Of a stretch of 64,000 nt of DNA, positions 34,690-44,542 are shown piece by piece. This DNA comes from Fictibacillus solisalsi. Its GTDB lineage: Bacteria; Bacillota; Bacilli; Bacillales; Fictibacillaceae. The stretch spans positions 841,418 through 905,417 of the forward strand of contig NZ_FNHW01000001.1 in the NCBI RefSeq assembly GCF_900103485.1, given 5' to 3'. The notes under the pieces are model-generated. The model was not told the origin of the DNA and searched no databases. It saw nothing but the letters and a program-made list of their open reading frames with translations. The stretch's first letter is position 1. Every line of letters begins with the position of its first letter. Position numbers and translations under genes: made by a program.

Positions 34690-35124
34690 ATGAAAAAGGA
34701 CGTTGAGGCATTTCGAATATTTGTTCAGAAGCATCCTAAGCTGATTAGAGAAGTCCGTTCAAATACGCGTTCGTGGAGGGATGTGTACGAAGATTGGATC
34801 GTCCTTGGAGAGCACCATGACATCTGGAATGAATATAAGCCTGACCAAAAAAGCCAGGAAGAGTATACTCATTTTAGAGGACTGAAGGAGCGAAAGCAGA
34901 AGCAGGAGCCGGACGCTTCAGAAACAAAAAAAGAGATCACCGTCGGGGACCTTTTTAGCATGTTCCGGGATATCAATGTAAGTGAGATCGGCCAGCATTT
35001 AGCGCAGTTCAGCGGTGCAATCGAAGGGATTCACCAGCTATTAAAACAATTTCAAGGTTCCAAAACGTATGATAGCCCGTCATCCACATCCAAAGACAAT
35101 TATTTTTCATCGTATAAAGACTAA
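34690..35124 (+). CDS. ylbD: YlbD-like (putative spore coat) protein
   Basis: This is a 144-residue hydrophilic, highly charged protein with the conserved N-terminal core FVQKHPKLIREVRSNTRSWR and DVYEDWIVLGEHHDIWN. It then has a low-complexity Glu/Lys region (80-95) and a Ser-rich tail (SPSSTSKDNYFSSYKD). It matches the YlbD family, annotated as a putative coat protein, though direct evidence for a coat role is thin. ATG 34690 follows GGGGGTGAG. It forms a pair with ylbE 15 bases downstream. Confidence 0.83.
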   Translation: MKKDVEAFRIFVQKHPKLIREVRSNTRSWRDVYEDWIVLGEHHDIWNEYKPDQKSQEEYTHFRGLKERKQKQEPDASETKKEITVGDLFSMFRDINVSEIGQHLAQFSGAIEGIHQLLKQFQGSKTYDSPSSTSKDNYFSSYKD

Positions 35125-35139
35125 TGGGGAGTGTGACCA

Positions 35140-35385
35140 ATGAGGAGAGAGATCATTGATTATCTGCACAGCCGGCCGGACTTGAAGTTTTTTATGAGGG
35201 AGCAGCCTAAATGGTACAGGGATCTTTCAAGGAACCCCATGCTTTTAGAAGTCATGGTAAAGGAAGCGGATGTTTTCTTTGGAAGGACTTTTGGCCAGCG
35301 GATCGATAAGTTTCACAATCAGGTGAAAACCGTCGGGCTTATGATGGATTTTTTAAGCATGATGGGAAAAGGAGAAGACCTATAA
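35140..35385 (+). CDS. ylbE: YlbE-like protein
   Basis: This is an 81-residue basic protein. The conserved YlbE core is LKFFMREQPKWYRDLSRNP, followed by a helical tail ending in a Met-rich LMMDFLSMMGKGEDL. The function is unknown. ATG 35140 follows ATGGGGAGTG, and the gene is paired with ylbD as in other Bacillus. A hairpin AGGAGAAG/CTTCTCCT spans the end of the gene (35370-35402) without a good T run. Confidence 0.82.
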   Translation: MRREIIDYLHSRPDLKFFMREQPKWYRDLSRNPMLLEVMVKEADVFFGRTFGQRIDKFHNQVKTVGLMMDFLSMMGKGEDL

Positions 35386-35420
35386 AGGATTAGGCTTCTC
35401 CTCAAACATAAAAGCATGGC

Positions 35421-36191
35421 TTACTGTGAAGCTTCTGCCTTTAACAGGTATTCATATATTTTTTTCTCGGGAGAAACTTCAAGGTGGTTAAATGCTTGGT
35501 TTCCGAAAAGTACATTAAATTCAAGGATATAGTACTTGTCACCGGCGGCTACAATATCGAATCCTGCATGATTGACATTTAGCGCTTTGGCTGTCTGTCG
35601 GACAAGCTCCAGGGCTTCTTCCGGAATTTGGTCAAAGGAGATAGAACCTCCCTGGCTGACATTGTTGTGAAAACCGTTGCTTCCGATACGCCAATAACTG
35701 CCAATGATTTCATCTCCTACGACACACACACGAAGGTCACGGTCGATCGGCAAATATTCTTGAACATACAGAATATCGTTCGCTTCTGAATAGTTGTAGA
35801 AGTCCTCTTCATTGTTCACAAGAAAAACGCCTCTTCCCATGGAGTTTCTGATTTCTTTGGCTACAAATGGGAAAGGGAAGGTTTCCAGAATGTTTTGTCT
35901 GCTATCTTTTGAGTTGCCGAGGATCTCGGTATAAGGCACATTCTCCGGACACACTGTCCACAGAGCCCTCGTCATTTCCATTTTGCTGTAGCCCAGCTGG
36001 ATGCTTTCAATGCTTGGGAAAATTCTTTTTTTCATTCCATAGACCAGGGAGTTGACTTGCCAGTTTTCGGGAAATAAAAGAACATCCGCTTGTTTTATCT
36101 TTTCAAGTTCTTTGAACATATGATCGGGTTTTACATATTGGACGTTGGGAATGCCAATCGTCCGGAATGGGTTAAACGTTACAAGTTTCAT
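35421..36191 (-). CDS. ATP-grasp (RimK-like) ligase
   Basis: This 256-residue protein resembles RimK/glutathione-synthetase-type ATP-grasp ligases. The ATP-binding stretch FPFVAKEIRNSMGRGVFLV lies near residues 106-124. RDLRVCVVGDEIIGSYWRIG near 152 and the metal-binding NHAGFDIVAAGDKYYILEFN near 205-225 complete the active site. Such enzymes join a carboxylate to an amine; the substrate is unknown. ATG 36191 has GAGG 7 bases upstream. The frame continues to 36257 without a ribosome site. It sits between ylbE and ylbF on the opposite strand, an insertion relative to B. subtilis. Confidence 0.82.
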   Translation of the reverse strand: MKLVTFNPFRTIGIPNVQYVKPDHMFKELEKIKQADVLLFPENWQVNSLVYGMKKRIFPSIESIQLGYSKMEMTRALWTVCPENVPYTEILGNSKDSRQNILETFPFPFVAKEIRNSMGRGVFLVNNEEDFYNYSEANDILYVQEYLPIDRDLRVCVVGDEIIGSYWRIGSNGFHNNVSQGGSISFDQIPEEALELVRQTAKALNVNHAGFDIVAAGDKYYILEFNVLFGNQAFNHLEVSPEKKIYEYLLKAEASQ

Positions 36192-36350
36192 TCTTGTCCT
36201 CACTCTCAATATCATACAAACGAGAGTATTATACGTTTTTTCTGAGATCGGAGTCAATCCTGAATGTCATTTTCCTTTTAACTTGTTTCATATTCAGTTA
36301 TAATGATAGAAATATTTATAGTTGAGTAAACCCCATCAAGGAGTGAGAGG

Positions 36351-36791
36351 ATGCTGGGAACAGTATTAGACGTAAGTCTTTTGGATGAATCTTATTTTCT
36401 CGGGAAAATGATAGCCGAATCAGAGGCTGCCATTCAATACCGGGTGACTAAATATAAACTGGAACAAGATACGGAAGCACAAAACCTGATCAAGGAATTC
36501 AACAAGGTGAAAGAACTGTATGAAGAAGTTCAGCGGTTTGGAAAATACCATCCGGACTATAAAACGGTATCCACCAATGTGAGGTTGTTAAAACGGGAGC
36601 TTGATTTTAATGAAACCATCTCCAGCTTTAAAAAAGCCGAGAAGGATCTGGAAAATCTGTTAAACGAATGCAGCTCGCTCATTGCGGGCAGTGTATCTGA
36701 ACATATTAAAGTTCCCACGGGGAATCCCTTTTTTGATTCAAGAAGCTGTTCTGGCGGATGCGGAAGCGGAGGCGCATGCAGCTGCGGATAA
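36351..36791 (+). CDS. ylbF: RicF/YlbF, Fe-S regulatory protein of the Y-complex
   Basis: This 146-residue helical protein of the YlbF/YmcA family has a cysteine-rich C-terminal tail. In B. subtilis RicF joins RicA (YmcA) and RicT (YaaT) in a complex that carries [4Fe-4S] clusters and binds RNase Y, affecting mRNA processing, biofilm formation, competence and sporulation. The tail here reads CSGGCGSGGACSCG, placing Cys at about 133, 137, 143 and 145, so cluster-binding residues are kept. ATG 36351 follows AAGGAGTGAGAGG. A bidirectional terminator follows directly. Confidence 0.92.
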   Translation: MLGTVLDVSLLDESYFLGKMIAESEAAIQYRVTKYKLEQDTEAQNLIKEFNKVKELYEEVQRFGKYHPDYKTVSTNVRLLKRELDFNETISSFKKAEKDLENLLNECSSLIAGSVSEHIKVPTGNPFFDSRSCSGGCGSGGACSCG

Positions 36792-36817
36792 GAGCTCAAA
36801 TCGAGCTCTTATTTTAT
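36787..36817. terminator. Bidirectional terminator after ylbF
   Basis: ATAAGAGCTC and GAGCTCTTAT form a perfect 10-bp stem with an AAATC loop. It separates ylbF from the convergent 36814 gene. Confidence 0.8.
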
Positions 36818-37140
36818 GTGGCTGATTGGTAGCGTATACAATCTTCACAGAGATTGCCGCAGCAAAACATTTTTTCCTGAGGAACCAGAAAGCGGAAACG
36901 GTAAACAAACAGGAAAGCTTCTTTTCGTACGTAAATCATTTCCGCATTGATCCTTTTTCCTTTCATGGCATAAATGGCTTCCTGTTTGATCATTTCTTCA
37001 ATCATCTTTTCTGAGATAGTGCCACTGGTCAGGATATAAAGGAACGGAAGCCCGGCAACCAGCTTTTTTTCAATGGATACGATAGAGTCTGCCTGGCGGA
37101 AAGCGGTAAGAAAACGAAACCATATATCATCCAGGTTCAT
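36814..37140 (-). CDS. Uncharacterised protein with C-terminal cysteine cluster
   Basis: This 108-residue protein is not recognised. It appears real because ATG 37140 has a strong AAAGGAGAAAG ribosome site. Residues 1-85 look alpha/beta and soluble; the C-terminal 18 residues contain MFCCGNLCEDC, a compact cluster of four cysteines that could bind a metal or Fe-S centre. It is convergent with ylbF, whose product also ends in clustered cysteines, and divergent from ylbG. It is absent from this position in B. subtilis. Confidence 0.65.
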   Translation of the reverse strand: MNLDDIWFRFLTAFRQADSIVSIEKKLVAGLPFLYILTSGTISEKMIEEMIKQEAIYAMKGKRINAEMIYVRKEAFLFVYRFRFLVPQEKMFCCGNLCEDCIRYQSAT

Positions 37141-37233
37141 TTTTGCTTTCTCCTTTCCAATCTGGGATTAAATTGCAGGACGCTCTTAATCATGCTAGAC
37201 TAAAATGAAAAGATGGTGTTAAAGGAGTACATT

Positions 37234-37509
37234 ATGATAGGTAACCGAATGGGTCTTGCGGTTTATTTGCATTCTCTGAAATTTTCCAAGCAGCTAAGGC
37301 GGTATGGAAATGTCCATTACATTTCAAAACGAATGAAATATGCCGTCATTTATTGTGATGCTGCAAAAATTGAAGAAGTAGCCAACAAACTGGAATCCCT
37401 CCATTTCGTTAAAGAAGTAAAGAGATCCCACAAGCATGAAATTAAAACAGAATACGAAAGCAAAATCCCGGATAAAGCTAAGGAATACGATTATAAAATG
37501 GGATTATAA
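37234..37509 (+). CDS. ylbG: UPF0298 protein YlbG
   Basis: This is a 91-residue protein of the YlbG/DUF2129 family. It starts [16 protein letters not shown] and contains [19 protein letters not shown], both conserved, suggesting an alpha-beta ferredoxin-like fold. The function is unknown. ATG 37234 follows AAAGGAG (37221-37227); upstream in-frame GTG 37213 has no ribosome site. A terminator lies right behind. Confidence 0.86.
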   Translation: MIGNRMGLAVYLHSLKFSKQLRRYGNVHYISKRMKYAVIYCDAAKIEEVANKLESLHFVKEVKRSHKHEIKTEYESKIPDKAKEYDYKMGL

Positions 37510-37512
37510 AAA

Positions 37513-37550
37513 GTGATGACCCACGTGTTTTGGAAGGGGTCATCTTTTTT
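37513..37550 (+). terminator. ylbG terminator
   Basis: GATGACCC and GGGTCATC form the stem, followed by six T. Confidence 0.85.
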
Positions 37551-37563
37551 GCATGAGAGATTC

Positions 37564-37941
37564 TTAAATTAACGGGGGAATCAGGTAATTCAGTCGCAAG
37601 ATGCCCGTAAGGTAATGATAGTAGAGCTCTTTTTCCTGAAATTCGCCGGAAGACTTAACATCAAAGGTGATAATGTCCTTTTCTAAGTACCTGGATAGTT
37701 CTTCAAACAGCTCATAGCGTTTGGAGGGAACAGGAACGCCTTCACGGCAGAGGTAAAGCGGCTGGAAGTTACCTTCTGGGGCAGGGTGAAGGACAACGAG
37801 TAGGGATGCTTGAGATCGTCCGTTTATATCAGTTTTCAGGCAGAGTAATTGGCTGATTCTTTTTTGGTTGGAACGGGCAATCTCTAACAGTTCGTAAATA
37901 TCGGAATATCCTTCACCAAGTTCAATAAATCTCTGGATCAT
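37564..37941 (-). CDS. DUF7147-like protein
   Basis: This is a 125-residue soluble protein conserved in Bacillus near ylbG. MIQRFIELGEGYSDIYELLE at the start and LYYHYLTGILRLNYLIPPL at the end are the recognisable blocks. It has sometimes been labelled methylthioribose kinase in databases, but it has no kinase motif and is far too short for that enzyme, so I do not assign that function. ATG 37941 lies 12 bases after AAGGAGG, a rather long spacing. Confidence 0.72.
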   Translation of the reverse strand: MIQRFIELGEGYSDIYELLEIARSNQKRISQLLCLKTDINGRSQASLLVVLHPAPEGNFQPLYLCREGVPVPSKRYELFEELSRYLEKDIITFDVKSSGEFQEKELYYHYLTGILRLNYLIPPLI

Positions 37942-38028
37942 AAGAAAATAAAGCCTCCTTCATGTTAAAACTGTATCACAGAAGGTACAGGCTGAAAAGG
38001 GTATGGAAACGGGACATCTAAAGATAAA

Positions 38029-38056
38029 AAAAACCCCGCAGATCGTCTGCGGGGTG
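38029..38056 (-). terminator. csfG terminator
   Basis: On the minus strand CACCCCGCAG and CTGCGGGGTT form a GC-rich stem followed by eight T. No minus-strand protein gene lies upstream to need it; ylbH is on the plus strand. Confidence 0.88.
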
Positions 38057-38174
38057 CCTTATGGATTAGTAACAATCACTATCGTTAAGGCGATGGGAGA
38101 GGAGAAACCGGAGGAAGAACTTATGGGGAAGTAAGTCTTCTCCGCGGTTGGCAACAACATCTTAGGGATGTTGT
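38029..38174 (-). ncRNA. csfG: CsfG, forespore-specific small RNA
   Basis: The ylbG-ylbH gap (350 bases) holds a minus-strand transcription unit of about 145 nt: a forespore-type promoter at 38181-38209 and a strong terminator at 38029-38056. The RNA is pyrimidine-rich in its middle (GTTCTTCCTCCGG, GTTTCTCCTCTCCC). It can form an extended stem from 38105 to 38148 and, at its 5' end, contributes to an AACAACATC/GATGTTGTT hairpin. B. subtilis CsfG, a conserved SigF/SigG-controlled RNA of endospore formers with pyrimidine-rich loops, lies in the same gap as I recall it. The same DNA has been catalogued on the plus strand as the 'ylbH leader'. Orientation of promoter and terminator favours CsfG here. 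Confidence 0.75.
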
Positions 38175-38180
38175 TATCTT

Positions 38181-38209
38181 TAGTATGACCGGACGGGCAT
38201 TTTCTATAC
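38181..38209 (-). promoter_or_regulatory. SigG/SigF-type promoter of csfG
   Basis: On the minus strand GTATA (complement of 38205-38209), a 17-base spacer and CATACTA (complement of 38181-38187) match the forespore sigma consensus; CATACTA is the ideal SigG -10. Confidence 0.65.
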
Positions 38210-38294
38210 GGGTAGCAGTGTTTATTCTGAAAAATTTGTGATAGGATAATGAAGAACTAAAGACAAGTAATTATGAACGGTAAGGTGTGGAAAA

Positions 38295-38852
38295 ATGAGA
38301 GTCATTTCAGGTGAATGCAAAGGACGGCCTTTAAAGGCAGTACCGGGGCAAGGAACGCGGCCTACAACTGATAAAATCAAAGAATCCCTTTTTAATATTA
38401 TTGGCCCTTATTTTGAGGGCGGTCTCGGACTGGACTTGTATGGTGGAAGCGGCGGTCTCGGAATTGAAGCGCTGAGCAGGGGAATGGACAAGATTATATT
38501 TGTGGACCGCGATGCAAAAGCAACAGAAGTGATTAAAAGTAATCTGAAAGCATGCGGTTATGAAGAACAAAGCGAGGTTTATAAAATAGAATCACATCGT
38601 GCATTGAAGGCCTTGAAAAAAAGAGAATTCGCCTTTGATCTGGTCTTGCTTGATCCGCCCTATGCGAGACAGCGTATCGCTGAGGATATCGAAAAACTCG
38701 ATGAATACGGTTTATTGAATCGTGATGTACAGGTGGTGGCTGAGCATGACCCTTCTGTCCGCTTGCCAGAAGCGATCGGAAATTTAAAGAAAGTTAGAGA
38801 AGAAAACTACGGCAGTACGACGATATCGTTATACCGGCTGCAAGGTCAGTGA
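38295..38852 (+). CDS. rsmD: 16S rRNA (guanine966-N2)-methyltransferase RsmD
   Basis: This SAM-dependent methyltransferase (YlbH in B. subtilis) of 185 residues modifies G966 of 16S rRNA. It starts MRVISGECKGRPLKA and has the RPTTDKIKESLFNII block, the SAM-binding motif LDLYGGSGGLGIEALSRG (residues about 46-63) and the catalytic motif LVLLDPPYAR near 116. ATG 38295 follows AAGGTGTGG. It lies 45 bases before coaD, with which it is probably cotranscribed, an arrangement kept in many Firmicutes. Confidence 0.95.
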   Translation: MRVISGECKGRPLKAVPGQGTRPTTDKIKESLFNIIGPYFEGGLGLDLYGGSGGLGIEALSRGMDKIIFVDRDAKATEVIKSNLKACGYEEQSEVYKIESHRALKALKKREFAFDLVLLDPPYARQRIAEDIEKLDEYGLLNRDVQVVAEHDPSVRLPEAIGNLKKVREENYGSTTISLYRLQGQ

Positions 38853-38873
38853 ATACAAAGAAGTTATGCTTGA

Positions 38874-40612
<1,739 letters not shown>

Positions 40613-40738
40613 GTTGATTCCCCCGATCATAAAGAACAAGCCCTGACCTTGCATCCCTTGTCCATCTATATATTTATACGTATAGCTTAGGATTTTAGAC
40701 CATATCTTAAAAAGGACAACAGTTAGGAGGTAACCCAA

Positions 40739-41566
40739 ATGCGCAGGCCAATTGTCGGTTTGGCACTAGGTTCAGGAGGAGCACGGGGCTTTGCACATAT
40801 CGGTGTGATCAAATCGCTTCGTGAGGCGGGCATTCCCATTGACATGATCGCGGGAAGCAGCATGGGTGCACTTGTGGGAGCGATGGTGGGAATGGGCCAT
40901 AATAATGAAAATCTCATAAAAATGGCAACTTTGTTTAAAAGAAAGTATTATATGGATTATACAGTCCCAAAAATGGGTTTTGTTTCAGGCAAAAAAATCA
41001 AGGAATTGATCCGGCTCCTTACACAAAATAAAAGGATAGAAGACACCATTATTCCGCTTTCCATAGTAGCTACGGACCTGATCAAGGGCGAAAAGATCGT
41101 TTTTCGAAATGGACCGATTGCTGAAGCGGTCCGGGCCAGCATCTCTATACCGGGTATCTTTGTTCCCGAAAAAATAGATGGAAGGCTGCTGGTCGACGGG
41201 GGTGTCATTGAAAGGGTACCGGCTGCAGTTGTCAGGGAAATGGGTGCGGATATCGTGGTTGCTGTGGACATTTCCCATTTTAAAGCGCAGCCTGAGATGA
41301 CTTCTATTTTAGACGTGATTGTACAAAGCATCGATATTATGCAAAGAGAAATTGTGCGGTATCATGAAATCTCTGCTGATATTATGGTGCGGCCCATGGT
41401 TGAACAATTCAGTTCCACCGCATTTAAAAATGTGAATGAAATCATATCGATCGGGGAAGAGGCTGGAAAAAGCAAAATTGAGAGCATTAAGCATAAAATT
41501 GAGACCTGGAAGGAGAACAATCATGAAAGATACACAGAATCCCCGGAAGATAGGATGGGTCAATAG
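40739..41566 (+). CDS. ylbK: Patatin-like phospholipase family protein YlbK
   Basis: This 275-residue serine hydrolase of the patatin/NTE family has the oxyanion motif GSGGARGFAHIGVI (about 11-24), the nucleophile elbow AGSSMG (Ser near 41) and the second catalytic residue in LLVDGGVIERVP (Asp near 155), so the catalytic dyad is intact. Its substrate is probably a phospholipid or lysophospholipid ester, unknown in detail. ATG 40739 follows TTAGGAGG. It overlaps ylbL by 44 bases, implying a ylbK-ylbL operon. Confidence 0.92.
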   Translation: MRRPIVGLALGSGGARGFAHIGVIKSLREAGIPIDMIAGSSMGALVGAMVGMGHNNENLIKMATLFKRKYYMDYTVPKMGFVSGKKIKELIRLLTQNKRIEDTIIPLSIVATDLIKGEKIVFRNGPIAEAVRASISIPGIFVPEKIDGRLLVDGGVIERVPAAVVREMGADIVVAVDISHFKAQPEMTSILDVIVQSIDIMQREIVRYHEISADIMVRPMVEQFSSTAFKNVNEIISIGEEAGKSKIESIKHKIETWKENNHERYTESPEDRMGQ

Positions 41567-42575
41567 ACTTTCACTGATTGGCATCATCATAATTGCCCTT
41601 GTGATTGGCTTATATCCATTACCCTACTACGTAACATCACCTGGCAGTGCTAATGAACTGGCACCGATCATCCATGTCAAAGGCGGGGATAAAGAACAAG
41701 GAAGCTTTATGCTGACCACTGTCCGAATCGGCAAAGCCAATATTCCGCAGTATTTGTATGCAAAAGTTAGTGATTACAGGGAACTTCTTCCCGCTAATAA
41801 TGTCAGAGCAGAAGATGAAACCGACGAAGAATACAATCAGCGCCAGCTGCAAATGATGCAGGACTCCCAGCACGCTGCTACCGTCGTTGCGTACAGGAAG
41901 GCCGGTAAGAAGGTGGATATCATCAGCAAAGGTGTCTATGTTACCGGAATCATTTCCGGCATGCCTGCCGAAGGGAAACTGAAGGTTGGAGACGAAATTG
42001 TGGAGCTCGAAGGGAAGCCGGTTAAAACAACAGAGGATCTTTTGAAACGGTTGGCCGATAAGAAAGCGGGAGACAAAGTAAAACTGAAGGTACTAAGAGG
42101 CAAAAAAACGCTGAACCGTACGGTAGCGCTCGAAAAATTCCCGAAAAAGCTGAGCCAGAATAATGAAAAACGGGCGGGAATTGGCATTACATATCCTGTG
42201 ACAGACGTAGAGATCAAGGTAGATCCGCCAATCAATATAAAAACGAGCGAAATTGGGGGACCATCGGCAGGGCTTATGTTCTCTCTTGAAATTTTGAACC
42301 AGTTAACTGAGGGAGATATGACAAAGGGCCATAAAATCGCGGGTACCGGTACCATCAACATCAATGAGGAAGTTGGTCCGATTGGCGGCATCCAGCAAAA
42401 AATTGTTGCTGCTGACAAAGCGGGAGCTGAAATTTTCTTTGCACCGGTGAGCGACAATAATTATAAAGATGCCGTAAAGGCAGCCAAAGATATTAATACG
42501 TCCATGAAGATTGTCCCTGTTAAGAAAATGGACGATGCTCTGGATTATTTAAAAAAATTAAAAACCAAAAAATAA
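41523..42575 (+). CDS. ylbL: Membrane-anchored PDZ-Lon-type protease YlbL
   Basis: This is a 350-residue protein with an N-terminal membrane anchor (about 14-34), a PDZ domain (about 130-215, GIISGMPAEGKLKVGDEIVE) and a C-terminal Lon-type (S16) protease domain. The domain has catalytic Ser in TSEIGGPSAGLMFSLE near 255 and Lys in ADKAGAEIFFAP near 300. In B. subtilis YlbL takes part in recovery from DNA damage by removing the checkpoint protein YneA, together with CtpA. ATG 41523 follows GGAAGGAG inside ylbK. A terminator follows between it and the convergent tmcAL. Confidence 0.92.
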   Translation: MKDTQNPRKIGWVNRLSLIGIIIIALVIGLYPLPYYVTSPGSANELAPIIHVKGGDKEQGSFMLTTVRIGKANIPQYLYAKVSDYRELLPANNVRAEDETDEEYNQRQLQMMQDSQHAATVVAYRKAGKKVDIISKGVYVTGIISGMPAEGKLKVGDEIVELEGKPVKTTEDLLKRLADKKAGDKVKLKVLRGKKTLNRTVALEKFPKKLSQNNEKRAGIGITYPVTDVEIKVDPPINIKTSEIGGPSAGLMFSLEILNQLTEGDMTKGHKIAGTGTININEEVGPIGGIQQKIVAADKAGAEIFFAPVSDNNYKDAVKAAKDINTSMKIVPVKKMDDALDYLKKLKTKK

Positions 42576-42606
42576 GGGTCAAATGAATTGACCCTTGCTT
42601 TTTTGA
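42574..42606 (+). terminator. ylbKL terminator
   Basis: AAGGGTCAA and TTGACCCTT form a 9-bp stem, then GC and six T. It overlaps the last codons of the convergent gene. Confidence 0.82.
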
Positions 42607-43820
42607 AAGCGTAAAGGGGGGGTACTGTATTCCTCCTTTATTTTTTTTGTGACCACGGTTTGAGGATAACCGCTGAAGTAAACAGCTGATACACGCTTTT
42701 CCAGGTCGATCAACGGGTGCTGCATTTTGGAAAGGGTCGTAAGAACTGGAAGATTCGCCTGTTTTTTAACGGCATTTAAATAACGTTGCCCCACATCGCT
42801 CATTCCCAGTATCCGAAGGTAAGGAGGACCTTCCTTTAAAGCGGTCTCTGCATCGGGTCTTGAGATATGGTTCAGGATGTGAAGACACATGCGCTGAAGC
42901 CTGGTCCAGGTATATCGTTTCGTTTTTAAAGCGGCCATGAAAGAATGAAAAGAATCAGCGTGCCGGATGGTTTCCTTTAGCCGGTATTCCAAACCTTCTT
43001 CAACTTCATAAAGCTTTCTCAGTTCTTCTGCAGGAGTAGCCAGCAGCTTGTAACGCAAGAGAGGAAACAGGGAATCCCATGTCGAGAACTGTCCATTTTC
43101 TTTCAGGTAGTGTGAAAGGATCAAGGATGTATCAGAAGGAACAGCTTGTTCAATGGAAGAAACGCAAGGCTTCTGGGAGCTGTTCAAGGTTTTTCGAATG
43201 GCAGTGGCACTGGCAATTTGGTGGGCGTCCATGCTTTCTTCGTGGAAGGATGCACCAATGCGTTTGATGGTATATGCTTCCATCGGCACATGGCTGTTAA
43301 CGATGGCTTTTACATATTCCATTCCCAATATATTGTTTGGCTGGGATAAATCCAGAGCAGCCGTATCCCATGATAAGGAACCGGCGGCAAGGGAGGAAGC
43401 TTTAGGAAAGGAGTATCCTTGTTTGCTGTAGGATTGGAACACTTCATCATATAAATCCTTTTGCTTCTCCAACGTGGATATCGTATGGTAAAATAAATCA
43501 ATATTTCCGGACTCGCTACCAAAACAAAGAGCTCTTGCTCCTAAAGCCTGAAGCAGTCTCACCCCTGCATGTGCGAAAACCGGAGCAGGCGACACCGCGT
43601 ACAAATAGGGTAGTTCTATAATAAGATCTGCGCCGCCCATAAGGGCTGTCTTTGCTCTTTCCCATTTGGACATAATGGCAGGTTCTCCACGCTGAAGAAA
43701 GTTGCCGCTCATGACTGCGATAATACAATCGCTTTCTGTTTGTTTTTTTGATTGTTGTAAATGATAAGAATGACCGTTATGAAATGGATTGTACTCAACG
43801 ATGATGCCGCAAGCCTTCAT
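42579..43820 (-). CDS. tmcAL: tRNA(Met) cytidine acetate ligase TmcAL
   Basis: YlbM/TmcAL (413 residues) makes N4-acetylcytidine at the wobble position of elongator tRNA-Met, using acetate and ATP. The nucleotidyltransferase-like N-terminus is clear: MKACGIIVEYNPFHNGHSYH with the HxGH motif, VMSGNFLQRGEPAIMSKW near 36-53 and LIIELPYLYAVSPAPVFA near 65. The C-terminal half is helical. ATG 43820 follows GGAGGCAG. It is convergent with ylbL and divergent from ylbN. Confidence 0.94.
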   Translation of the reverse strand: MKACGIIVEYNPFHNGHSYHLQQSKKQTESDCIIAVMSGNFLQRGEPAIMSKWERAKTALMGGADLIIELPYLYAVSPAPVFAHAGVRLLQALGARALCFGSESGNIDLFYHTISTLEKQKDLYDEVFQSYSKQGYSFPKASSLAAGSLSWDTAALDLSQPNNILGMEYVKAIVNSHVPMEAYTIKRIGASFHEESMDAHQIASATAIRKTLNSSQKPCVSSIEQAVPSDTSLILSHYLKENGQFSTWDSLFPLLRYKLLATPAEELRKLYEVEEGLEYRLKETIRHADSFHSFMAALKTKRYTWTRLQRMCLHILNHISRPDAETALKEGPPYLRILGMSDVGQRYLNAVKKQANLPVLTTLSKMQHPLIDLEKRVSAVYFSGYPQTVVTKKIKEEYSTPPLRFQKSKGQFI

Positions 43821-43909
43821 GATCTGCCTCCTTGTTGATTGCTGTAATGGTACTTTTATTTTAACTTTAAATGCGCAAGCTTGAAAGAATATGCTGTAAA
43901 GATATTATG

Positions 43910-43938
43910 TTGACATTTCTCTTTATGGCCGATATAAT
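43910..43938 (+). promoter_or_regulatory. Consensus SigA promoter of ylbN-rpmF
   Basis: TTGACA (43910-43915), a 17-bp spacer and TATAAT (43933-43938): a 12/12 consensus promoter. The predicted start near 43945 leaves a 22-nt leader. Confidence 0.92.
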
Positions 43939-43966
43939 TATTACTGTTGCCTTGAGGTGAAACGAT

Positions 43967-44488
43967 ATGAAATGGTCACTACAGGAATTAAAAAACTTTT
44001 ATCGAAAACCGCTTGAATTTGATGAGTATGTTGATGCAAGTGAACTTAAGTCGCTTGATAAGGAAATACGCGATATACCGCCTGTTCATGTTAGCGGACA
44101 TGCTGATGTAACACAGCAAAGAGCTACCTTTTACCTGAACATTCAGGGAGAAATGACGCTGCCTTGTGCGAATACATTAGCGGATGTCCATTTTCCATTT
44201 TCGATAAAAACAACCGAAATCTTTCTTCTTGATCCTTCCTATACGGTACCGGTGGATGAGGAGAACCTTCATACTGTAGAAGGTCACTTTCTCGATCTGA
44301 TGCCCTATATACAAGAGCAAATTCTGCTTGAAAAGCCGATCAAGGTGGTTGCCGGGCCTGATGCGCCAGATAAAAAGGCACCGCCTGAGGGAGAAGGATG
44401 GCAGGTCGTTACCGAAGAAGACCGCAAGAAACGGATTGATCCGAGACTTGCTGATCTTGCGAAGTTTTTTGACAAAGACAAATCGTAA
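43967..44488 (+). CDS. ylbN: DUF177 (YceD family) protein YlbN
   Basis: This is a 173-residue acidic protein of the YceD/DUF177 family, nearly always encoded before rpmF. Features are GEMTLPCANTLADVHFPF near residue 65, where the usual CxRC is reduced to a single Cys, and the C-terminal DPRLADLAKFFDKDKS. In E. coli and plants family members are linked to 23S rRNA metabolism; that is family knowledge. ATG 43967 follows TTGAGGTG. It is driven by a consensus promoter and forms an operon with rpmF. Confidence 0.9.
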   Translation: MKWSLQELKNFYRKPLEFDEYVDASELKSLDKEIRDIPPVHVSGHADVTQQRATFYLNIQGEMTLPCANTLADVHFPFSIKTTEIFLLDPSYTVPVDEENLHTVEGHFLDLMPYIQEQILLEKPIKVVAGPDAPDKKAPPEGEGWQVVTEEDRKKRIDPRLADLAKFFDKDKS

Positions 44489-44542
44489 AAAATGGTGATC
44501 TGAATTGTTCAGACCCATACCTATTTTAAGGAGGTGGATAAC

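Noticed and set aside
38059-38160. A 33-codon minus-strand reading frame inside csfG ending just before its terminator.
   Set aside because: There is no ribosome binding site before its only ATG, and composition follows the pyrimidine-rich RNA. It is treated as non-coding, though a leaderless-type peptide is not excluded.
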